Assembly: GCF_003254395.2 (NCBI RefSeq)
Contig: NC_037638.1
Coordinates: 18,755,027-18,819,026, forward strand
Direction of reading: 5' to 3'
From: Apis mellifera
Taxonomy: Eukaryota; Arthropoda; Insecta; Hymenoptera; Apidae
Length of the DNA: 64,000 nt
Position 1 is the first letter of the stretch. Each line of letters starts with the position of its first letter. Under the pieces are notes generated by a model. It was given only the letters and a program-made list of their open reading frames with translations, searched no databases and was not told the DNA's origin. This document shows positions 1-11,792 of this stretch, piece after piece. The position numbers and the translations under genes are program-made.

Positions 1-3000
1 AAAAAAAGAGAGGGAGGGAAAAAGAAACAAAGAAAAATGGAGGGTAAGGAACGTACAAGAATTGCGTGATAACGTGGAAATAGCGGACGAATAAAAATCT
101 GGACGTCATCTATGTATGATAGAGAAAAAGAGATCGAATTCACCAGATAAAAAATTGCGCTCACATCCATGCTCATCGAGCCTTGTTTTCCGGTCTTTTG
201 AGCAAACCAGGCAAACGTTCCACTATGGCTAGGTCGTCGTCGTAGTTGCGGATTCCCTCCTTTCCATCGAACAGGAACTCCGGTGGAAATTCAGGATGCC
301 AGGAAAAAGAAAATATCGGTCCATCGAGATAGATAAATCGTTCGCAGTGTCAGCAAGTGTCGTATTGCTCTTCGAAGAATTAGTCAAGATTAGTAGCTCG
401 ATAATTAATCTCTTCTAGCCGATGGAATCACTTTTGATCTGATCGCTTATGCATCGACTACACGATAGGAAAAATTTTTTTCGATACGTTTTTTCTAGAT
501 TGTACACAAAAAATTCTTTTCAGAAATATTTCGAAACTGGATATAATCCTGGTCTTGGAGCAATGGATCTTTCTCTAGAATGAGACATGCTGTTAATCCT
601 TACCGATACAACGAAAAAAATACGCAACAGTTTAATCTTGTTAATAACTAACTAACAGAATAAAAAGTACGATTTAAAAATACGTTGTGAAAATTTATTA
701 TTTATCTATATTTTATCCTTGCATTTTCCTTTTATAATCTTATAATTTTTATATATAATAAGATTATAATATGACGAGTCCAAATTTATAAATTTTACTT
801 TCGATATCTTTACTTTTTTAATTAGCAAAATCATTACTATTACGCAACAACTTTCACTAATATTTACGTAACATATGGCTCCAATGATAGCGAGGCAGAG
901 ATCAATAACTTTTCAGTTACAACTAAGAATCTACATAATTCGATCAACATCAACACGTCATAATCATTTGCTTAAAAAATTGTATTCCTACTGAATGATT
1001 CGTATCACTAATTCCCGCGACAATTTCTGTTTGTAGAAGAAAAAATTTCAAGCAAAGAAGAAAACTTCGTCCTTCGTTAGATCGACAATTTACCCGATAG
1101 AGAATTGCGAGACACCGATACTTTTAAATCCCGTTCCAAAAACTATTCCCCAATCCGATCGTGGACAAAATTTTCGCCCTCGCCACTGCGGGATAGCACG
1201 TTTTGCCGCATTTAGCTAGATGTATCTTCCAGTTCGGCGCGAGGTAGAAATATGAGAGTGGGAATTAAATTTGGCTGGAAATCGTCGAATACCCAACCCT
1301 CCTCTCACGTTCGTCCCCCTTTGCATCCATCCCTAGCGAGTTTCGGCGGAGCTGCTTGCGTAATGTCCGCTGTCACGAGGCGTAACCATTCTTGTCGATC
1401 AACCATCGCGAAACGTGTTAATTTCCTCGACTAACCGTCCCTCATCACGATCCCTCCGTCCTGCTTTATCTCTCTGTGCCGAGGGTACAAGTGTTTGACC
1501 GGGGTGTGCATGGCAGTGAATGCGAGGGATGAAACGTACCACTTGATTTGATTGGTGGATTTTGAGAATTAATCGTGGTGTTTCGCAGAATAATAGAGAA
1601 CAGTGTAATCGAGGGAGGGGAACGATCGTTAATAAAGGATCAAAGTATGCATAGTTACGTCGTATTTAACGTTTTAATTAATCGAAGTTTTGATGAAAGT
1701 ATTTTCTTTTTAAAAAAAAAAAGTGAAACATTCCAATGTCGGAGGTTACTGCTACTGTGCATTTAGGAGGGGAAAATGACAAAGGATCGGCACAGTCTAT
1801 TTTTATGCGTTTCACACGTGGCTCGACAAATTCCCTGACGAGTTTGTTCCGAGTTATGCATCGGTGTTTCTGTCGTAGTACGTAGAAACGATTTGGAGAA
1901 GTTCCGCGGCGCGAAAGGGAAATTGTAACAGTGGCTAGGGAGAAATTGCAAATAAAAGGCAGATTCGGCGTCGTTGTTTTATCGCAAACTTTTTATTCGA
2001 CGATAGAATAAAAGGAGTAAAGAAACGATCGATCCGGGCGCGACTGCAGTAGCGGGGGTTGTACAATGTGTGACAAAGATAAACGAGGCGAAAACGCGAT
2101 GGAGAACAAAGGGGGAGGAGGGGGGAAGCAAGAAATTCGAAAAAGAAAGCCCGTTTGGCAGCGTTGTGTCCAATTTCACTGATTAAAAAATCATCGATAG
2201 CGGAAACGGACGTGGAAAGGAAAACCTCGAGCGACGCATTCAGTTTACCCGGATTGTTCCATGCTTGTGTGGAATCCGAATTCGCGGACATCAGCGGAGT
2301 AGGGGATGAGAGACGACCGAAAAAGAGAACACAGAGAAATCGGGTGGGGTGTGGGGAAGTAGGCACGCAAACAAGTGGAAGAAGGTACGAACAGAGGGGA
2401 AAGAGAGATGCCAATTAAAGGGGAAAAGAGAAAAGCGAGCAGGGATAAAAAAAAAGAAACGTGGAAAATGGAAGGAAAAATCAGAGTAACCGACTCTGCA
2501 CAGAAAACTGTTTAAACGAAACACGGACAGGTCGAAATCTAGCCTGGTCATAGTCGAAAGAAATCGACTTTTTTTTTCTCATTCTCCATTCTTTTTTCGC
2601 GCACCAGCCAACTCTGACTCACGATACAGAATCAAGAAAGAAAAATTGGACGGTATTTCGAGAAGAGAGATCCGTACGAGAAATTAGCCGTATAACTTTT
2701 CGCAAAACTTCATTCATCGATAAACGATATTTCAAGTTATGGAAAAAAAAAACGATCGTATAACGATTGAAAAGAACGTAAGGAGGAACGAGAACAAGAG
2801 GATCGTCATCGTGTCTATCCCGAAACGCGAAAAGAAGTATTGATTATTTGGTCGAGACGACGAAGTAACTTAGTACGAAGTACTTCGGTTAATTGAATCG
2901 ATCAACATTCGCATTCCTTTGAACTGGCTCTTCGAATATTTTCGCGTTCGCGCGCAAATGTTGAACAATTTCTTCATACCCGACGAGTTTCTACGGTGTG

Positions 3001-3374
3001 CAGACGGCCTTCTCAGACGCTAATTCATCGATATCGAATTCTTGATTTCGGACTTGGACAATTCTACTTTCGTGCTTCGACAAATATCACGTTCCACGAT
3101 AATCGCGATTGTCTGTGGATCGAGTCGAAAAATTTCGAAGAATTTCCGATTTGAATAATTTTCTATTAATCGAAACACCGATCCACGACGAGACGATTTC
3201 AACGAAACGAATACATTTCGATCGACCGTGTTGATTTGTAAATTGATTCTAATCCCGATCATTGTTAATACTATCGCGAGATTGAAATTATTTTACGTTG
3301 CATTCCATCCGAAGTTGGTCTTGATCGATGGAAGAGAAAAGACATCAAAGTGATGCAGATTCGTCTATGTCTTG
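1..3374. other. single-copy noncoding stretch
   Basis: No convincing exon, RNA gene or mobile element is visible here. Open frames are short, overlap on both strands and lack flanking splice signals. The longest, a minus-strand frame at 1935-2414, is low-complexity and rich in Ser, Leu and Phe because of purine-rich tracts on the plus strand. Part of a gene-poor intergenic or intronic region. Confidence 0.6.
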
Positions 3375-3388
3375 GTTGCCATGGCAAC
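3375..3388. promoter_or_regulatory. perfect palindromic X-box (RFX-type site)
   Basis: The 14-bp sequence GTTGCCATGGCAAC is a perfect palindrome and matches the canonical RFX X-box, two inverted GTTGCC half sites. RFX factors bind such sites, in animals often in promoters of ciliary and neuronal genes (established knowledge of the family). A full-length perfect match is rare by chance, and further promoter-type motifs lie within 100 bp downstream. No target gene can be named from the window. Confidence 0.6.
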
Positions 3389-3389
3389 A

Positions 3390-3470
3390 CCAATCAATGA
3401 ATGAAATTGCATTTGCATCTCTGCTCGCGTCATCCAGCTTTCCGGTCCGACTTCCTCCACTCTATATAGA
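3390..3470 (+). promoter_or_regulatory. candidate promoter/enhancer: CCAAT, POU octamer, TATA
   Basis: Directly after the X-box lie a CCAAT box (3390-3394), an exact octamer in reverse orientation (ATTTGCAT, 3411-3418) and a TATA-like TATATAGA at 3463-3470. The order X-box, CCAAT, octamer, TATA is what an upstream promoter on the plus strand would look like. I see no strong initiator or coding exon downstream, so this may instead be a distal enhancer, and the TATA match could be chance in AT-rich DNA. Confidence 0.4.
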
Positions 3471-6400
3471 CCGAGACAATTTACCAGATGAGGCAATCCG
3501 AGATCACGCAAAACGAATAAACAAGAATCGAGGATGAAGGGATGTTCTTCGAAATATCGTCGAGAGTTACGCTTGATTTCGAGCTTGGAACAAGGTAAAC
3601 AGCTCCCGAGTGTCGTAACCGTGAAGAAGGATTTCTATGCCTGGAAGATTGATGAATTTATCCTGCAATACGGTGCATGATGCAGCGAAAAACGTTGTTA
3701 GCCTAAGATCCGAGAGACCTAATATTTGTTTGGATATTTTATCAAGGGCGAATTCGATGCAGTGATATCGACACTTTGGAGGAGAGGTAAAATGAAATGC
3801 ATTGTATAGCGAGCACGTGTCATGCAACAAAAGTTTGCCGTATAGCGGTATGCAATTGATGTTTTAACATTTTTCAACGTTTCCGCGTTGAAACGCTCTT
3901 TTTTTGCAGGGGGAAAAAAAATAACCACCAGGCGGTGAAACTATGATCGTATACCTATATTTTTGACAAAAATTTCAAAAATTAATGAGAAATTTAAATC
4001 CGGAATAAACTTGATCTCTACTAATTATACTTTTCCAGTAATATTTAAAATGACTTTTTTTAGAATAAAAATAGATAGCATGCTCTTTCCCCAGTTTTAA
4101 ATCCATTCGAATGTTACTTGCGGAGACACTTGAAATCCGTTGTATACGCAACGCCTATTGAAAACGCTGAAGTACTGTGTAACAATATTGAAGGCTCTCA
4201 ACAACTTTCAATAATGTCAGAAGTATTGAAAAAGGAGCCGAACATTACGAAGAGGATTATTTTTGCAGACAATACGAGATAAATCGATAAAAAATTATCA
4301 TTTGAAAAATTTGAAATGCGATCAAGTATATATAACTCACACATTCTCTGAACATGATCTACATATTTTAAAAATCCCTTTTTTTTTTTTTATTTAAATT
4401 TTCAATCAAGACAAATGAATTAAATCACTCACTATTAAACTATCGAGATAAGTTAAATTCAATCGACCTATCAACTTCAAATGATAAAAAGATTCTTAAC
4501 TATTTAACAGATTCTCAGAAAAATCTGACATATACTAATTGCCTTTTGAATCATTTATTCAATAAGAATTTCATCACTGACTCGAAATAAAAGCAAGATC
4601 AGAAATCTCTTAGTTTGATCTTATATAACACTTATAAAATTGATAACATTCTATCCTAGAGAAAATTCTGATAAAATTTTACCCTCCGCTCGGTGGATAA
4701 CTTGGAAAGAGAGTAACGTGCAACTCGGACAGAACGTACGAGAACGTACATCGACTTTCTTCAACTGCGAATGATAAAAAATTCAGAGGAACGGTTTGAT
4801 TACTCGGAGTTCGATCGTCGTGGAAAGCACGAAAACCTATGTCGCGTCTCGATTTAATAATATAACGCGAATTAATAATTTCACGGCGTAACTCGCGCGA
4901 AATTCACTCGTGTAAAATGGAACGACGAGGATAAAAACAACGGAAAAAATCAAAGGCCACGTACGATAATGCTGCGAGCCATAATATCCTCTCTCTCTCC
5001 TCTTTCCGCTCACAAACAACGGAGATTCAAAAATGTTTTAATAAACTAACTTCATAGATACTATTGCCATTTCATTTCATCCCCTTTGCTGTTTCGACAA
5101 ATTGCTCACGCGTAAGCAGATTTGGAAGAGCGAGGGAAGAAGAGCAAAAGAGACGAAATGTGAAGCGCCTTCGAAGCTCGTTTAATAATCGCTCGAAATG
5201 CGCGCGGCTGTTCGCGCTTATACAAAAGCTGATCAATAAATGGTTAACCTCTTTGTCCCTCTTGATTCCCGGCTCTACGTGGACCGGTCGTCGTCGGTTC
5301 GAGAATACCCGAGGCGGAATTTAGAACGGTGGTGCGGAACTGCGAACGCATGAACCGTGGAATAAGGATATTCTCTGGCTGCGGCACGCAAACGCGCCGA
5401 CTCGCTTGGAAAACACACAGCCCACGGCGAAATAGCGCGGCAACGTTGAACCGTGTTAAACTTTACCCGCTTTCAGGGTGAAGGAGATTGCACTTTTTTT
5501 TCGAGACACTTTTCAACGAGTTCATCTTCCCGACATGGATGAAGGATAAAGGGATTGCTGGCATGGAGTTAATTTGTGTTATTCGATTGAATAAGAAAGA
5601 AAGATGGATTGGACGAGAGATAGAGGGGTAGCTAGCCAAGTGATATTCGAATAGTTATATTTTTTTTCATTTTAACAATGAAAGTAGTAGTATTAGAATG
5701 AGATATACGTATGATCTTGCGATTTATTCGCGAATAAAATGTAATTTCAATATTTCACGAATTTGTTAATTTTTCGTAATGCGAAGAATGGAGGAAAATA
5801 GATAAAGTTTGGCGCGATTAAAGGTTGTAATTAAGGAACAGCTGCACTGAAATCAGCTGCAAACGAGCTGCTATTTTTCTTCTTAATTACGCGTATCGTT
5901 GCATTCGAATTGCACCTCAAAAATTTCTACGGAATTTCGCAGTGAATTCCACTACTGGCTGAAACTGTTTGGCTATTTAGAGAATGAATCGTTCATGAAA
6001 AGAATTCTACACGCCAGACTTTTGGAATCTCCGGCCAGCCCAAGGTACACGTATGTTTCCGAATACTCGAATGTGCGAGTGATTTACGTCTACTGCGAAT
6101 AGCGTATGCGGACTACCACCCAAATTGGTGTAAAGGTAGAAATGCACGCGAAGGGAGAAAAAAGGAACGCGTGTCGAGATGTCTCGTGTCTCGCAAATCT
6201 CATTAAGTAGCGACTAAACTTTTTCACGTGACGTGAAGAACTGTCGGTATTTCTTATTTCGCAGGCCCCTTCTTCTCGGAAGCTCGACTAAGAAAATTTT
6301 AAATACGAGAAGAAAAAAAAAATCATCGATACTAATTCTGTCCTCGAAAAATATTTCCAGATTTCAAACACTTCGCACATTCAACTTTTATTAAATTTCA

Positions 6401-8389
6401 GATATTTCAAATATCTTTCAGCTTTTGATTGAAAAAATTCACAGACACATATATTCGAATAATAATGAAAAATTTTGCTCCGAGTTTCGCGAAATTGTTA
6501 CAATAATTCGATTCCGTTCTACAATAAAAATAAATAGAGAAACGAGGAGTCAGAGTGGACTTTCTTCGTGTCGGTCGTGCGAAAACGATTCGAGATACTT
6601 CGAACGGAACGTAATGCCGGATACGTTTCGGTACGCTTGACAAATTGACGTCCAACTCGCGCAGACTCTTTTTTTTCTTTTTAAACCTCTTCCCTTCCCC
6701 AGACTTAGCTAGCCCAGGTGACGCGAACTTAACGCATTATTTTACAAAAGAGTTCGAGCCGACTTGTACATTCCTTGTATTCGACATCAGGGTTATTTCT
6801 GCGAGTAAGCTAAACTATTTTCGACCTTTACCGGCTTGAACAAAACTCGAGATTTTATATTGTCGAAAGTATATACAAGCGTAGAAAACTGATAATAAAT
6901 GCCTCAACCGCGTGTCGGCCTGTGATCGATCAAACTTGTTCATCGCGGAATCGTTATTCGCGGAATCGTGCCTTCGTTTTGCTTCGTTATTGGCGGCGAT
7001 CGATGAAATCTACGTCATTGAAACGCGTCTCGTTAGCAAAAATCGCATTTTAATTAATGGAACAACAATTCAAAACCGTTTTATCCTTTTCAATCATTTT
7101 TTCAACGATATCGATATTTCCCTCGTTCGTATCGATTCTCTAAGCAAAGAAATGAAAAGTTTACACGCTTCAAGATTCGTCGTCCATTATTGGACTATAT
7201 GTAACATTTCATCCAAATATTCGCCCATTACACGGCAAAGGGTGTCGAAGATGCATACGTTTAAGATACATTTAACCCTTTGCAATCGAAGCGTTAATTA
7301 GGTTGGCTTTGAGCTCTCGTGCTTTCCGATTAGCATACGGCGACATAACGAGCTGGTTGTTTCCTCGTATTACGATCACGATACAACAATCGCTTTATTT
7401 GCATCTTTCCCGGATGTTTCGATGCGCCGAAATGCAGCGCGAACGTTCATAATCGATAAAAAAATTACACGAATCCGTAAATTATTCAACGCGAGATTCA
7501 GGAAACTAGGACAAGATATGTTATTCATCCCCTATGATGCGGGTGAAAGAAATAGATATTCATCTTTTATGAACTTATTAACCCTGATGTTTATGCAATT
7601 TACACAACGTTTACGTGATAATCTTTGAAAGATAATGGATAATCAATTTTTCACTGTGCCAAATCCTAATTTTGCTTCAAAACGATGAAATATAAAACAT
7701 GTTTAATACAGAATTAACGTTAACATTGAACCAGGCTAACTCTAATATCGTTTTAATCCTCTTTATTATTCGCGTTTCTTAGTTTCAAAAATATTTTCAT
7801 AACGTACAAAAATTCTCCAGAAATAATATTAACTAGAAAATAGAAAATCAACGCGAATCTTAACACGATCGAAACATCGTCAATAATTGCAAAAGTAGCT
7901 ATCGCAGCTGCGCATTACGCCAATGCGAAGTGATTTGCGTAAAGGTAATTAAGGTCGGGCAAACGAGGAGGATCGACCACGAAATTCGTCCTACAAAGAG
8001 AAGCGCATCCGATCTCTAATAATTCTCACAGACAAATTTTTGATTAATTAGAAACCCTGTGACGAACCCTCGTCGTATTCTCTCCTTATTAATCCGTTAT
8101 TTCAATTTCTCAAATCCACGTTCGATAAAGTATCCTAATAAAAATAATTATCTTTGTCACACAATGTTCAATCTTTAACTAATTCATACATCTCAACGTC
8201 GAGATAAAATCGTCTATCCTTGAATGGAAGAACGATAAACGAAAGGTGTCACAACTCTATTCCGAAAGAAAATTTTCTTTTGGAATAGAAAGGATTCAGC
8301 AATTTTCGACCCTTCTTCGACATATTCTTTTTCTATCCCTTATTTTACGCGGTTAAATGTGCGATCAACGTAATTCCTTGCTCGTCGTC
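3471..8389. other. noncoding stretch with an E-box pair
   Basis: No supportable gene. The one local feature I note is a pair of CAGCTG E-boxes 15 bp apart (5839-5844 and 5854-5859). The first, read on the minus strand, is GCAGCTGT, which fits the proneural bHLH consensus GCAGSTGK. A third, partial GAGCTGC follows. The AT-rich segment 4.3-4.7 kb and the rest show only short overlapping frames. Confidence 0.5.
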
Positions 8390-8609
8390 ACTTCGGAGAA
8401 GAAAGGCGAGTAGCCGCTATCTAGAACGATTTTTCGCCAGGAACACGATCGATACACCGGCACCGATTATCGACGAAACGATCGGTGCTCGTCTCTCCAC
8501 GCGTTTCCCCGACCGGTGGACACGAACGTTTCTCGGAACCCTCGTGTCCGAGTAATTGCTCCAACGACGTTCCTGCGTCGAGAGATCGGCAGAACTTCCT
8601 AATAACCAG
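8390..8609 (+). other. candidate noncoding exon ending at a consensus splice donor
   Basis: The GC-richer segment ends at CAG|GTAAGT, a perfect 9/9 match to the donor consensus, with the exon side ending at 8609. It is locally rich in CpG. The upstream boundary is unknown and I see no TATA box or strong initiator. A perfect donor can arise by chance once or more in tens of kilobases, so the call is weak. Confidence 0.2.
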
Positions 8610-9988
8610 GTAAGTAGCCGCTAATGGTACTCCACGGTTAACCGGTAGAACAACTCAATCGAACAGGGGAGAGCCCCCCCTCCCATCGATGTTGCGATCC
8701 CGATCGATCGATCCTGTTTACGCGCGGACGCGATAATTGTCTTTCGCGGGTTAACGAGCTCGACAAGGAAGAAAGTGTCCTAATAAGTCGGAGGCTGATC
8801 GTCGTTAACCCTTTTGACTGTACTTTCCTTCGAGTGAGCCGGCTCCAATTAGCCGGGTTGCTACATTTATCAGCTTTATCTGGATCATTTGTTTCTGGTT
8901 TCCGCAACGGAGAAGGGAGACAGAAATCCTTGCGAATCTTAATTCTTAAGTTTGGCGAATCGAAAACTCGAGAACCACCCAATTATGCGAAATAATGATT
9001 TTAAACGTTATAATATATTTTTGTCTCTCACATATGTATCTATAGAGGATATTAACGATAGAACGCTTTCTTTTAATTAATATGCATAGCTTCGCAACCG
9101 GAACAATTTAAAAAAAATGCCATTTTCCTGCCTCGAAAACGCACCCTTCGTTTTTACATCCGCGTTTATTCTAAAACGTTCAAAAACATTTCTCCCGGTC
9201 TCTTTAATAAACTTCGTAGTTCCGGAACAAAGTGGTTCTGTTCCCGGCAGAACATTACGCACACGTAACCGCCAGTTGTGGTGATACTTCGCATACCGTC
9301 AGGGAACTATGGAAAGCCACGGAATCTCGACCGTACAGCTATATAAGCCTTTCCCTACTACCCCTTCGTCCATATATAACAAAAATCGTCAAACAAACAA
9401 CAAACAACGTTCTTCCCGCTCCTTCTTTCTTTCCAAGTAGAATTTTGAACTCCACTAAATTCAATGATTTCCTACCTTCTACCGACGAACCTTCGTTTCC
9501 AAGTGAATTTATAACGAAAGAATAAAATTGAAAGAGTCGAGACGAGAAGCAACTTCGTAAAAAAAAAAAGAAAAAAAAAAGAAGAAAAAGAAAACGGGAA
9601 AGAATTTCGTTTCAATCTTCGTTAAAGCAAGTACTTTTTATCTTCTCCAATACGTAAGCAGAGATATATGTGTATTTTAAAATCGAACGTGTATCGAACG
9701 AAAGTGTTCAAATTGGCAGAGGTGGCTCTCGCTAATGTCGTAAAACGATCGTTCAATCAGAAATTCTCTATAAAAATTTTATATCGCGTCGTCGCGCTTG
9801 ACCTCCTCGTAGACGACGCCCCCGTGCTGCGTCATGTAATCGGTCTCTTAAAACGGCAACGATTGTTGTCGAGGCTTGAAACGGGTCATCGAGAAATATC
9901 TTCCAGTTGAATCCTATGCTCGAGGGGCGGAATTTTTCGCGAATTCATTTGTCATTCGAGTCATCTTTTATCGAACCTTCCCTCCTCT

Positions 9989-10010
9989 CTTCTTCTTCTT
10001 CTTCTTCTTC
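9989..10010. repeat. (TTC)n microsatellite
   Basis: About seven tandem TTC units on the plus strand. On the minus strand they create a poly-Glu run in a spurious short frame. Confidence 0.9.
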
Positions 10011-11729
10011 GAGGAAAAGAAAAGGGGATGAAAAAATCGAAAGAAATCGAAGAAAATGGTCGTCCACAAATTGTCTGTGAGTAATTAGGAGAGGAGGCGC
10101 GGAGAGGAGGTTAACGATGATTATCGCGATCGAAATGTCTCGACCGGTAATCCCGAGATTCGAATCGACCATTTGCATAATCTCTCAAAGGACAAGGCAA
10201 AACTCGGCCTCGTTGAATTATTCTTCTCGTAACTAAGACCGCGTAATCCTGTGAATTACCCGATCGCGGGGCGGGGGTGGAATTGTCTCTTTACCGAGTA
10301 GCCGGTAAATCGATGCAGGATAGATTTCTTTTATTCAAAGGAACACGTTGCGCTCTGATGCTTCGTTAATAGAATGAAAAGCTTCCGCGATTATTCGAGG
10401 TTCGTACAAGAACTTGTCATGATAAATTTGCAATGATAAAATGCATAATATTGTTACGCGAACAAAGAATAAAGAAACAAAGGGTAACGCGAAACCAATT
10501 ACGAAGATACGTTTGTTACATATCTCTACATAACTATGCGATTCGATAGATGACTTGCCGAGGCGAAACATCGATAAAATTTATTCACGATCCTGTGTTA
10601 AATTTAACGGGTCGTTACTCTTTATGATATATATATGTATAAGATATATGTACAATTTATAAAATATCTCGCGATTTTTATTTTCAATATATATCGCTCG
10701 TATTTCGTTTTAACTAATCTGAACAACATTCGAAGCGTTCGAAAACGGAATAAATATCATACTCGTTCGTTTTTCATGAAAAACTAATTCTTTCGAGTTG
10801 AAACTCGTTTCGAACGAAGACGATCCACCGAATTAATTGAAAGGAGCGCGGGAATAACAGGTCGAAAGCTTTTTGTCCGCATCGCGGAGCAGTTGCGCGA
10901 TAATAATGAAGCCAGCCCGTTGTAATCGTGGACCAACGCGTTGTGGTTGCCGGATTGTCGGCGACGCGAACCATACGCCCAGTGAACGTTAATAAAGTGC
11001 ACGCTGAACCTTATAAACGCCGCTCGAACAATCGTATAAGCACGCGTACAATACGTTTACCAGCGTGCACACGCTTCTGCATACGGTACGGGTCCATGAA
11101 ACCGAGAACTTGCGGTAATATTCGACGCAAACATGTACAAGCCTGACCATAATCACGATATTACTCGTTCCGTGGTGCGAATCGTTTCGTTTAGCGGAAT
11201 CTTGGGACGTTTCGAGGCATGAACGATCCGCAAAGATGCTCGACGATCGATTGTCGAATTTTAAAAATTTTAAACTGAAAAATACCGAGGGAGGTAGTTG
11301 TTCGTTTTTCCTTTTTTTTTTTTCTTCGTAAAATCGGAACGTTTAGCGCAATAAATTTCAAACGGAAGGGATTTAAACCCGTTGTTTTGCAACAACGAAA
11401 TGCCAGCGACACATCAGTTCCAATAAACTTCAACGACAAATGAAAAACAAAATGGAACGTTTAATTTTATAAAACAACACACGTGACACGAGAAACAAAA
11501 GGAGAATTCATTCGTGGTATCGAATTGGTGTGGCGTGAAAAAGCGGGAGAGGGCCGTGTAATTTTTTCGATTACAGGTGTTATTTTATCGTTGATTCGTT
11601 AGCGCACATTTTCCCGTTCTTCGATTTCATTCTTCGTATTTTATTCTGCCAGACGACGAATGCGACATACAGAAACGGAATAAATACGCGAATAAGATAC
11701 GAATCGATCAAACCGCGATCGTTCGACCG

Positions 11730-11733
<4 letters not shown>

Positions 11734-11790
<57 letters not shown>
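11734..11790. repeat. (GA)28 microsatellite
   Basis: An uninterrupted GA dinucleotide run of about 57 bp. Opposite-strand frames read it as Ser-Leu repeats and are artefacts. Long GA runs can bind GAGA-type factors in insects, but nothing nearby indicates a promoter. Confidence 0.95.
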
Positions 11791-11792
<2 letters not shown>

